A DNA stretch of 5,172 nt from positions 1 through 5,172 of the forward strand of contig CALCFH010000051.1 in NCBI GenBank assembly GCA_937900215.1. Direction: 5' to 3'. This document shows positions 1-5,172 of this stretch, in pieces. The notes beneath the pieces were generated by a model. It was not told the DNA's origin, did no database searches, and saw only the letters and a program-made list of their open reading frames with translations. The translations under genes were made by a program, and so were the position numbers. Within the stretch, counting starts at the first letter, position 1. Every line of letters begins with the position of its first letter. The DNA is from an uncultured Cryomorphaceae bacterium. Lineage in GTDB: Bacteria; Bacteroidota; Bacteroidia; Flavobacteriales; Schleiferiaceae.

Positions 1-615
1 CTCCGTATTCCATTCAATATGGATGTTCGGAGAATTCATAACTCTATGTTGCATTGCCTTTGAAGCTCTCAGTTCTTCTCTACGAACCAACATGGTAACT
101 TTTGGAGACAATTTAGAAAGATAGGTTGCTTCTTCTGCAGCCGTATCTCCACCCCCTACAATTACAACTTCTTGGTTTTTATAGAAAAAACCATCGCAAA
201 CTGCACAGGCTGAAACTCCATGTCCTGCCAATCTTTTCTCCGCTTCCAAGCCTAAATACTTAGCAGAAGCACCTGTAGATATTATTACTGTTCTTGCTTG
301 AATAGTCTTTTCTTCATCTATAGTTAGGGTGTGCCATCCACCCAATTCTGTTGAGAAATCAACTTTAGTAACTAATCCAAAACGAACCTCAGTGCCAAAA
401 CGCTCAGCTTGTTTTTGTAAATCTTCCATCATGGCAGGACCTGAAATGCCATTGGCATAGCCAGGGAAGTTGTCTACTTCTGTAGTGGTAGTTAGCTGTC
501 CTCCAGGCTCTAATCCGGTATACATGATGGGTTTTAGATCCGCTCTAGCGGCATAAATTGCTGCGGTATATCCAGCAGGTCCGCTTCCTATTATTACACA
601 TTCGTGTTTGTCCAT
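1..615 (-). CDS. trxB: Thioredoxin reductase (NADPH), 3'-truncated by window edge
   Basis: This FAD- and NADPH-dependent cytoplasmic flavoenzyme reduces thioredoxin. 205 codons are present from the ATG at 615-613; the usual length is about 310-320, so the C-terminal third, including the end of the NADPH domain and the returning FAD segment, lies left of the window. Visible in order: the FAD dinucleotide-binding GSGPAG at residues 10-15, a GGQL-type segment near residue 40, the redox-active disulfide C137-A-V-C140 followed by DGFFY, the NADPH-binding GGGDTA at 154-159, and VRREELRAS, equivalent to the HRRxxxRA motif that contacts the NADPH 2'-phosphate. Motif order and spacing match the low-molecular-weight bacterial TrxR family very well. 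It is transcribed divergently from the DUF2809 gene, with a candidate promoter about 20 bp upstream of the ATG. No defect is seen in the visible part. An NADPH-lacking ferredoxin:NADP reductase-like homologue is excluded by the CxxC pair. Confidence 0.96.
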   Translation of the reverse strand, partial: MDKHECVIIGSGPAGYTAAIYAARADLKPIMYTGLEPGGQLTTTTEVDNFPGYANGISGPAMMEDLQKQAERFGTEVRFGLVTKVDFSTELGGWHTLTIDEEKTIQARTVIISTGASAKYLGLEAEKRLAGHGVSACAVCDGFFYKNQEVVIVGGGDTAAEEATYLSKLSPKVTMLVRREELRASKAMQHRVMNSPNIHIEWNTE

Positions 616-635
616 TGTATTGTTATATGAAAGTT

Positions 636-643
636 CAAATTTA
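636..643 (-). promoter_or_regulatory. Candidate Bacteroidota -7 element for trxB
   Basis: Read on the minus strand, this 8-mer is TAAATTTG, an exact match to the Bacteroidota primary-sigma -7 consensus TAnnTTTG. It ends 20 bp before the trxB ATG, which would give a very short 5' leader of roughly a dozen bases. I found no TTG-type -33 element at the expected 17-23 bp spacing, so the match rests on the -7 element and its position alone. Confidence 0.5.
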
Positions 644-681
644 GTAGAGCTTTTAGTTAAATAAGGTCATTGAGAAGACTA

Positions 682-710
682 TTGTCTTTTTAATGTTAAA
701 ATCAACTTTG
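682..710 (+). promoter_or_regulatory. Possible promoter for the DUF2809 gene
   Basis: A TTG at 682-684 is followed after 18 bp by CAACTTTG at 703-710. This fits the Bacteroidota arrangement of a -33 TTG and a -7 TAnnTTTG with one mismatch (C for T in the first -7 position). Transcription would begin near 717, about 60 bp before the TTG start of the downstream gene. The imperfect -7 makes this a weak call. Confidence 0.28.
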
Positions 711-779
711 ATTCTTTCCTCTTTTCCAAACAATAATTTTAAAGCTTACAGGTTTTTCATCACAAATACGCAAAATTGA
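693..779 (+). other. Possible 28-codon leader ORF overlapping the DUF2809 start
   Basis: An ATG at 693-695 opens a 28-codon reading frame ending at a TGA at 777-779. That stop overlaps the TTG start of the DUF2809 gene at 776-778 as TTGA, an arrangement resembling translational-coupling overlaps. The peptide begins MLKSTLILSSF and has no family I recognise. An AT-rich intergenic region readily gives an ORF this short by chance, and the candidate promoter at 682-710 would start transcription inside it. It is listed because no ATG start exists for the downstream gene. Confidence 0.15.
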
Positions 780-1189
780 AGCTAGAATTGAAACTCCAAT
801 TGAATCTAAAGTACTTTACACTCACAATAGTGCTTTTATTTTTAGAGCTCATAATCGCCTTGTATGTTAAAGACGAGATTATTCGTCCGTATGGCGGAGA
901 TTTTTTGGTGGTTATTTTTATCTACTGCTTTTGTAGATCGTTTTTAGTTTATCCAAGCAATCCACTTTTATTCGCTGTTCTTCTTTTTGCATATGGAGTT
1001 GAATTTTCTCAATATTTCAATTTAATTCAAAGCCTTGGTCTCTCACAAAACAGATTGGCTCAGTGGGTTCTTGGCAGTTCGTTTTCATGGCTAGACATGC
1101 TAGCCTATACCGCGGGCGTAGTATTGATCTGGATCATTGAGAATAAAACAGGACGTAAGCCATCTAAATTTGAGAATGTAAATCAATAA
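776..1189 (+). CDS. DUF2809 family small integral membrane protein
   Basis: This is a 137-residue inner-membrane protein of unknown function. About four hydrophobic helices can be seen at residues 14-31, 41-57, 62-80 and 105-123. Family-typical motifs are RPYGGD at 37-42 after helix 1, VEFSQYFNL at about 75-83, and the strongly conserved LG-x-SFSWLDMLAYTAG stretch at 99-114. Length and motif order match DUF2809 proteins. There is no in-frame ATG between the upstream stop at 740-742 and the conserved core. The start must therefore be TTG at 776, or TTG at 788 or 800, all within a triplet 12-bp repeat; the last would give the most family-like N-terminus. The 3' end overlaps the convergent DUF393 gene by 26 bp. 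The charged, Asn/Lys-rich C-terminal tail of about 15 residues is the part encoded by the overlap. The family call is firm; the start and function are not. Confidence 0.85.
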   Translation: MKLELKLQLNLKYFTLTIVLLFLELIIALYVKDEIIRPYGGDFLVVIFIYCFCRSFLVYPSNPLLFAVLLFAYGVEFSQYFNLIQSLGLSQNRLAQWVLGSSFSWLDMLAYTAGVVLIWIIENKTGRKPSKFENVNQ

Positions 1190-1577
1190 ATCGTTCTCTC
1201 ACAGAAATAGAACTTGGGAAATAACATGAGTTTCGGCTACCAAACCATCTAATTCTTCGCTCAGCAATGAAATCATACACTCGGTCTCGTGCACTCTTTG
1301 GAATTAGATGGAAGAGCAGCAAGCATTGCCAAATCCTTTTTAAAAAAGGCAGCAGCCTTAGGGCAGCAGAAGATTTAGTGTAGAATTTGCCATCCACCCA
1401 TAGAATTACACTGTCAATTGATTTTAAATCTGAATGTAGAAAAGCCTCCGCGAATGGGCTATTCAAATAGCAAAAATTGAGCAGTGGGCTTCGCTCATTA
1501 TTCAGAATAAAACGCACCCAGAAATTACACATTTGACATCTACCATCTGAAAACAGAATGGGTATATTGCTCCGCAT
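1164..1577 (-). CDS. DCC-family (DUF393) thiol-disulfide oxidoreductase-like protein
   Basis: This predicted small protein of 137 residues belongs to the DCC/DUF393 family, which is annotated as thiol-disulfide oxidoreductase-like from its conserved CxxC; its substrates are unknown. The N-terminus reads IPILFSDGRCQMCNFWVRF, with the hallmark DG-x-C-x-x-C at residues 11-17 (C14, C17) on a thioredoxin-like first strand and helix. The C-terminal family block RWFGSRNSC lies at about 110-118. One extra residue, Ser10, separates Phe and Asp in what is normally a contiguous FDG. I chose the ATG at 1577-1575 because it puts the motif at the usual distance from the N-terminus. An ATG at 1619 or TTG at 1625 would add 14-16 residues without family support and would overlap the divergent DUF2079 start. 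Its 3' end overlaps the convergent DUF2809 gene by 26 bp. A role together with trxB is possible but only inferred from proximity. Confidence 0.87.
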   Translation of the reverse strand: MRSNIPILFSDGRCQMCNFWVRFILNNERSPLLNFCYLNSPFAEAFLHSDLKSIDSVILWVDGKFYTKSSAALRLLPFLKRIWQCLLLFHLIPKSARDRVYDFIAERRIRWFGSRNSCYFPSSISVRERFIDLHSQI

Positions 1578-1608
1578 TAAGGAGGAATCTACAAAAGAAT
1601 TATCATCG

Positions 1609-3099
1609 ATGTTCGGCATTCGCAATAGTCAACAATTCCAAAAGTATATAGTTTCACTTGGTCGGTTGCCATTACTGATCTTTTTCGGATTAATTTATTC
1701 ATTGATCTCCCTTGTGAATCACTATCTCTTTCGCACCTATGCTTTAGACTTGGGCTTATATACACAGGCATTGTATGATTATCGAGTTGGAGAGTTCAAC
1801 GATAGTCTTTGTTTCAAGGAAGAAGCTGAAAATTTACTAGCAGATCATTTTGATCTGTATCTACCACTGTTTTCTCCGCTATCCTGGCTTTTAGGCACCT
1901 ACACACTCCTTATAGTTCAAATTTCCGCTCTTCTTTTTGGCGCCTTAGGGGTGTATCGTTTTTTCCAGGAGGAGTCGAGGTCCATAGCCTTCTGGTCAAT
2001 GTTCTGGTTTTTGAGTTTTTATGGGGTTTTTGCAGCAGTTTCTTTTGATTATCATTCCAATGTAGTGGCTTCCTGTGTAGTACCATGGATTTTTCTTGCA
2101 TTCAAAAACGGCAAAGCTTGGCGGGCATTTTTTCTTTTCTCTTTCTTTTTAATTGCAAAAGAGAATATGGCGCTCTGGGGATTCTTCTTGGCCATAGGTT
2201 GGATGTGGATCAACTGGAGTAATAGGAGACTTCGGTTTTTAGCGATGGTATTAGCGGCTTACTCATTGGTCTATTTCGGTTCCATTACATTTGGTGTCAT
2301 GGCTTCGCTTTCAAATTCAGGAGGCTATCATCATTTTCATTATACCGTTTTAGGCGAAGGACCTGTAGAGGCTCTAAAGTTTTTGTTGCTGAACCCAATA
2401 GAAGGGCTCAGACTTTTGTTTGTAAACCATTTAAATGAGCCGGGTTTTGATGGATTTAAAGGCGAGTTACATTTATTTCTATTGGCCTCCGGAATTTGGT
2501 TGTTATTTAGAAAACCGGTGTATTTGTTTATGCTCATTCCCATTTTTGCTCAGAAGCTATTTCATGATAATGTTAGCATGTGGGGTATTGGCAGTCAGTA
2601 CAGTATTGAGTTCGCTCCGGTATTGGCCATTGGAATTTTCACGATCATACAAAAGAATGCTACGCAGAAAGGGCAGAGAATACTGCTTTTTTTGGTTTTA
2701 GCTGGAACCGTAATGGTTACTGTAAAAAGTATGGATAACACTAAGATGTGGACAAACAAAGAAAGGATAAGAGTGTATTCGCCGATACATTATTCTAGAG
2801 AATTCAACGTGATGAGAATCTATACAGAGCTAAATCTGATACCGCCATCTGCCGCTGTAAGTGCTCAAACCTCTTTGTTACCGCATCTTGCTTTGAGGGA
2901 AGAAGTATATCAGTTTCCTCTTATCCATAATGCCACTTATATCGTCCTACTTCCTTTGGTAGATTATTATCCTTTAAGTCAAGTTGAATGGCAAGAGCAG
3001 CTAAAAGCCATTCAACATTCAGAGCAATGGGAACTCATTTCGGATTTTCCAGAGATTGTGATTTTTAGAAAGCGAGCCGATCATAATTCCAACGAGTAA
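1609..3099 (+). CDS. DUF2079 family polytopic membrane protein (GT-C-like)
   Basis: This is a 496-residue integral membrane protein with many hydrophobic helices. It resembles DUF2079, a family I recall as grouped with GT-C-fold glycosyltransferases; no substrate is known. Family landmarks, numbered from the ATG at 1609: A-LDLGLYTQALYDY with an Asp at 47 in the first extracytoplasmic loop, where GT-C enzymes carry a catalytic acidic residue; HFDLYLPLFSPL from H80; FDYHSN at 146-151 (D147, H149); IAKEN ending at N186 (K184, E185); and a C-terminal soluble part with VSAQTSLLPHLALREEVYQFP around P425-H426, typical of the family. The final segment, YIVLLPLVDYY and then EIVIFRK, also matches family ends. 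An ATG at 1558 would add 17 residues but overlap the likely start of the divergent DUF393 gene. The purine-rich AAGGAGGAA at 1579-1587 is too far from 1609 to act as a ribosome site. There is no obvious polyprenyl-glycan gene nearby, so glycosyl transfer is inference. Confidence 0.85.
   Translation: MFGIRNSQQFQKYIVSLGRLPLLIFFGLIYSLISLVNHYLFRTYALDLGLYTQALYDYRVGEFNDSLCFKEEAENLLADHFDLYLPLFSPLSWLLGTYTLLIVQISALLFGALGVYRFFQEESRSIAFWSMFWFLSFYGVFAAVSFDYHSNVVASCVVPWIFLAFKNGKAWRAFFLFSFFLIAKENMALWGFFLAIGWMWINWSNRRLRFLAMVLAAYSLVYFGSITFGVMASLSNSGGYHHFHYTVLGEGPVEALKFLLLNPIEGLRLLFVNHLNEPGFDGFKGELHLFLLASGIWLLFRKPVYLFMLIPIFAQKLFHDNVSMWGIGSQYSIEFAPVLAIGIFTIIQKNATQKGQRILLFLVLAGTVMVTVKSMDNTKMWTNKERIRVYSPIHYSREFNVMRIYTELNLIPPSAAVSAQTSLLPHLALREEVYQFPLIHNATYIVLLPLVDYYPLSQVEWQEQLKAIQHSEQWELISDFPEIVIFRKRADHNSNE
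1639..1646 (-). promoter_or_regulatory. Weak candidate -7 element for the DUF393 gene
   Basis: On the minus strand this reads TACTTTTG, an exact TAnnTTTG match, located inside the 5' coding part of the divergent DUF2079 gene. Transcription from here would start near 1632 and give a leader of about 55 bases to the ATG at 1577, or about a dozen bases to the ATG at 1619. No -33 TTG is visible at suitable spacing, and such an 8-mer occurs readily by chance in AT-rich DNA. Confidence 0.22.
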
Positions 3100-3148
3100 T
3101 GGCTGAGCTTTAGACCTTATTGAAGCAGATTCTTATGGGCTTGTGATG

Positions 3149-3156
3149 TATCTTTG
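3149..3156 (+). promoter_or_regulatory. Candidate Bacteroidota -7 element for the etfBA-BFN operon
   Basis: TATCTTTG is an exact TAnnTTTG match lying 24 bp before the etfB ATG in the 81-bp gap after the DUF2079 gene. The nearest upstream TTG, at 3120-3122, is 26 bp away, slightly longer than the usual 17-23 bp spacing for the -33 element. Initiation near 3162 would give a leader of roughly 20 bases. Its position directly ahead of a clear operon makes it the most credible promoter in the window. Confidence 0.55.
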
Positions 3157-3180
3157 CCATCCATTTCAAAATTACTATTG

Positions 3181-3927
3181 ATGAAGATACTTGTCTGTAT
3201 CAGTCATGTACCTGACACAACTTCAAAAATTCAGTTTACCGCTGACGGTAAATCACTTGATAGCACTGGAATTCAGTTCGTAATTAATCCGTATGATGAG
3301 TTTGCCCTCACCAGAGCTCTTTGGTTCAAGGAGAAGCTTGGTGGAAGCGTAACTGTGGTAAATGTCGGAAAGGCAAATACCGAACCTACCTTGCGCAAAG
3401 CTTTAGCTATAGGCGCTGATGATGCTATACGAATTGATGCTGAACCTACTGATGGATATGCAGTTGCAGAAGAATTGCATTCATTGATTTCTTTAGAGAA
3501 ATATGACTTAGTTCTAATGGGTCGTGAGTCTATTGATTACAATGGAACTCAAGTGCCAGGCATGGTATCGGCTCTTCTAGATTGGCCGTTCATAAATGCT
3601 TGTGTGGGAATGGAGGTTGAAAATGGTATAGCCACTTGCATACGTGAAATAGATGGAGGGAAAGAAACCGTTAAGGCGAGCTTGCCTCTTGTTGTGGCTG
3701 GTCAGAAAGGATTGGTAGAAGAAAAAGACCTTAGAATTCCAAATATGCGTGGAATAATGACTGCGCGTACAAAGCCATTAAAAGTAGTTCCTTCGGTATC
3801 TACTATTGTTGCAACCCAAGCGGTTCAATACGAGAAGCCTGCAGGTAAACAAGCTTGTAAAATGGTTTCGTCAGACAACGTAAAGGCGCTAGTAGATTTG
3901 TTACATAACGAGGCAAAAGCCATTTAA
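3181..3927 (+). CDS. etfB: Electron transfer flavoprotein, beta subunit
   Basis: This 248-residue soluble subunit forms the ETF heterodimer with EtfA. ETF accepts electrons from acyl-CoA and related dehydrogenases and passes them to the membrane quinone pool through ETF:quinone oxidoreductase. The N-terminus MKILVCISHVPDTTSKI is characteristic, followed by INPYDEFALTRAL. The nucleotide-contacting region is GRESIDYNGTQVPGM (D119 to Q124). The beta-subunit signature region is REIDGGKETVKASLPLVV, with D158-G159-G160. The C-terminal recognition and linker segment is IPNMRGIMTARTKP from I186. Length is near the usual 250-260. I chose the ATG at 3181; a TTG at 3154 would add nine residues ahead of the conserved start and lies inside the promoter-like TATCTTTG. 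The stop is 11 bp before the etfA ATG, so the two are co-transcribed and presumably co-translated. Confidence 0.96.
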   Translation: MKILVCISHVPDTTSKIQFTADGKSLDSTGIQFVINPYDEFALTRALWFKEKLGGSVTVVNVGKANTEPTLRKALAIGADDAIRIDAEPTDGYAVAEELHSLISLEKYDLVLMGRESIDYNGTQVPGMVSALLDWPFINACVGMEVENGIATCIREIDGGKETVKASLPLVVAGQKGLVEEKDLRIPNMRGIMTARTKPLKVVPSVSTIVATQAVQYEKPAGKQACKMVSSDNVKALVDLLHNEAKAI

Positions 3928-3938
3928 TTTTATTAAAG

Positions 3939-4904
3939 ATGTCTGTAGTAGTTTATACCGAAAATTGGGAAGGCAAGTTTAAAAAAGCCAGCTTTGAAGC
4001 GGTAAGTTACGCGGCGAGAACCGCGGCTCAAATGGGAACAGAAGTGATTGCTGTTGTCATTGGAGGTTGCAGTGATGATTTGAGTGTTCTTGGAAGTTAT
4101 GGGGCCAACCATGTGCTTCATTATTCTAATTCAAGCTTAGATCACTTTAACCCCAAGTCGTATGCCTCTGTACTCATAGATGCTGTTAATAGTAATAGTG
4201 CACATGGGGTTGTTCTTTCGGGTTCATTCAATGGTAAGGCCATAGGGCCTCTATTGGCTGTTGGATTGAAGGCAGCATTGATTACAAATGTTTCTTCTTT
4301 GCCAGAATCAACAGCTCCACTGCGAGTGAAGAGAGGAGCATTTTCTAGCAAGGGTTATGTGGTTTATGAAAGTAAACAAGAAAAATTTGTGCTTTCCATC
4401 GTTCCCAATGGAATAGGAGTGGTTGAAGTTTCGGTTTCGTCTAACATCGAATTAAAGGGAGGTTTTTCAGCCCCATCAAACTCTGAAAGAGTATCTGTAG
4501 ATATGGCCAGAGGTGCTATTCCATTGCCTGAAGCTGAGATAGTTGTTTCAGGTGGAAGAGGATTGAAAGGTCCTGAAAATTGGAATATGGTAGAGGATTT
4601 GGCATCCGTTTTGGGTGCCGGAACAGCATGCTCCAAACCTGTATCGGATATGCACTGGCGCCCACACAGTGAGCATGTTGGTCAAACGGGTATTGCAATC
4701 AATCCAAACTTATATATAGCCATTGGTATTTCGGGTGCCATTCAACATTTAGCAGGTGTGAGCAATTCCAAAACCATTGTTGTAATTAACTCTGATCCAG
4801 AAGCTCCATTTTTTAAGGCAGCTGATTATGGTATTGTTGGAGATGCGTTTGATATAGTACCTAAGTTAACTGCCGCCTTGAAGGAATTCAAAGCTCAGAA
4901 TTAA
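3939..4904 (+). CDS. etfA: Electron transfer flavoprotein, alpha subunit
   Basis: This 321-residue FAD-binding subunit of ETF has an N-terminal domain (about 1-190) beginning MSVVVYTENWEGKFKKASFE and a C-terminal FAD domain. In the latter, VSGGRGLKGPENW carries R207, GQTG carries T250, and the ETF-alpha signature LYIAIGISGAIQHLAG (258-273) carries H270. The family-typical tail follows: INSDPEAPFFKAADYGIVGDA, read in two parts around residue 290. Aligned without gaps to human ETF alpha, R207, T250 and H270 correspond to R223, T266 and H286. K233, in ACSKPVSD, sits where human R249 stacks by the flavin, so the normally conserved Arg is Lys here; this may be a lineage-wide feature. Length is typical for bacteria (310-325). 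It lies 11 bp after etfB and 6 bp before the BFN gene. The electron-donating dehydrogenases are not in the window. Confidence 0.96.
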   Translation: MSVVVYTENWEGKFKKASFEAVSYAARTAAQMGTEVIAVVIGGCSDDLSVLGSYGANHVLHYSNSSLDHFNPKSYASVLIDAVNSNSAHGVVLSGSFNGKAIGPLLAVGLKAALITNVSSLPESTAPLRVKRGAFSSKGYVVYESKQEKFVLSIVPNGIGVVEVSVSSNIELKGGFSAPSNSERVSVDMARGAIPLPEAEIVVSGGRGLKGPENWNMVEDLASVLGAGTACSKPVSDMHWRPHSEHVGQTGIAINPNLYIAIGISGAIQHLAGVSNSKTIVVINSDPEAPFFKAADYGIVGDAFDIVPKLTAALKEFKAQN

Positions 4905-4910
4905 TATTGA

Positions 4911-5172
4911 ATGAGTAGAGTGAGATTGGTTGTTAAGGGACTGTCCAATAGTCAGACCCAAACAGGTTCCTATGCCCTTGTTTTAGGTGAGGAGGCGGGA
5001 AACCGTACCTTGCCTATAATCATCGGTATGTTTGAGGCTCAGTCTATTGCTGTTGGTTTGGAAAAGGATATTCGACCACCCAGGCCACTGACTCATGATC
5101 TCTTTGTAGACTTTGCTCGGAAATTTAAAATCAACCTAAAAGAGGTAATTATTCATTCCCTCAAAGAAGGGG
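4911..5172 (+). CDS. Bifunctional nuclease (BFN/DUF151) family protein, 3'-truncated
   Basis: 87 codons are visible from the ATG at 4911, and the gene runs off the right edge. The family is named for plant proteins with combined RNase and DNase activity; bacterial members are widespread but their role is poorly defined. Family landmarks are a short N-terminal strand MSRVRLVVKGLS, LVLGEEAGNRTLPIIIGMFE with the core LPIIIG at 34-39, EAQSIAVGLE at 42-51, and the near-invariant PPRPLTHDLF at 56-65, followed by VIIHSLKEG at the edge. Many Bacteroidota homologues are about 200 residues with a C-terminal UVR-like motif, which would lie beyond the window. The start is only 6 bp after the etfA stop, so it belongs to the etf operon. 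The family call is strong; the function in this operon is unknown. Confidence 0.93.
   Translation, partial: MSRVRLVVKGLSNSQTQTGSYALVLGEEAGNRTLPIIIGMFEAQSIAVGLEKDIRPPRPLTHDLFVDFARKFKINLKEVIIHSLKEG

Noticed and set aside
196..207. CAVC in place of the enterobacterial CATC active site of thioredoxin reductase
   Set aside because: Both cysteines and the flanking DGFFY are intact, and the two middle residues vary in the family. Val here is probably ordinary for this phylum.
673..690. Short inverted repeat (AAGAC-TATT-GTCTT) followed by a T run, resembling an intrinsic terminator
   Set aside because: The stem is only 5-7 bp with a wobble pair and is AT-rich. It lies upstream of both flanking divergent genes, where neither strand has a gene end to terminate.
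1533..1570. TTGACA plus TATATT as a classical sigma-70 promoter for the DUF2079 gene
   Set aside because: The spacing is 24 bp, far from the 17-bp optimum. It lies inside the DUF393 coding region, and the phylum uses a different consensus.
1579..1587. AAGGAGGAA, a strong-looking Shine-Dalgarno sequence on the plus strand
   Set aside because: It is 21 bp from the ATG at 1609 with no start codon at a working distance, and it reads as Lys-Glu-Glu in the longer frame from 1558. Such sites are little used in Bacteroidota.
2435..2701. An 88-codon plus-strand reading frame inside the DUF2079 gene
   Set aside because: It is an alternate-frame shadow of a gene with clear family motifs and shows no recognisable domain.
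3100..3180. Search for a terminator or riboswitch between the DUF2079 gene and etfB
   Set aside because: Only a 4-bp GCTT/AAGC pairing is visible, with no T run or conserved RNA fold. Apart from the promoter-like element the gap appears empty.
3154..3183. TTG start nine codons upstream of the etfB ATG
   Set aside because: EtfB proteins begin at MKILVC, and the TTG falls within the promoter-like TATCTTTG.
4364..4636. A 90-codon minus-strand reading frame antisense to etfA
   Set aside because: It lies entirely opposite the conserved FAD-domain coding sequence, its product resembles no family I know, and its openness follows from the codon use of etfA.

Overview
The window looks like chromosomal DNA of a member of the Bacteroidota, probably a flavobacterial or cytophagal-type lineage. 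It is moderately AT-rich, Shine-Dalgarno signals play little role, the protein families match that phylum, and two 8-mers fitting the Bacteroidota -7 promoter consensus TAnnTTTG sit just upstream of trxB and etfB. All family calls come from reading the translations by eye; no database search was run.

Layout. (1) Positions 1-615, minus strand: the N-terminal two thirds of thioredoxin reductase (trxB), cut by the left edge. (2) Positions 616-775: a divergent intergenic region with the trxB promoter, a possible promoter for the next gene and a possible 28-codon leader ORF. (3) Positions 776-3099: three small-family genes. A DUF2809 membrane protein (+) converges on, and overlaps by 26 bp, a DCC/DUF393 thiol-oxidoreductase-like protein (-). 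That gene is divergent from a DUF2079 GT-C-like polytopic membrane protein (+). (4) Positions 3100-3180: an 81-bp intergenic region with a clean etfB promoter. (5) Positions 3181-5172, plus strand: a tightly packed operon of etfB, etfA and a bifunctional-nuclease (BFN/DUF151) gene, with gaps of 11 and 6 bp. The last gene runs off the right edge.

How the genes may work together. EtfB and EtfA form the FAD-containing heterodimer that carries electrons from acyl-CoA and related dehydrogenases towards the quinone pool. The BFN gene is almost certainly co-transcribed with them, but its biochemical link to ETF is not obvious. trxB is the cytoplasmic NADPH-to-thioredoxin electron entry point. The nearby DCC protein is another CxxC protein, but a working link between the two is only a guess from proximity.

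Overall this is a mostly ordinary housekeeping region with a short accessory insert of poorly characterised membrane and thiol proteins. I see no CRISPR, mobile element, RNA gene or phage gene, and no convincing new multi-gene system. The points most worth a second look are a Lys in place of the flavin-stacking Arg of ETF alpha, the tightly overlapping gene ends around the DCC gene, the non-ATG start and triplet repeat of the DUF2809 gene, and the etfBA-BFN linkage.
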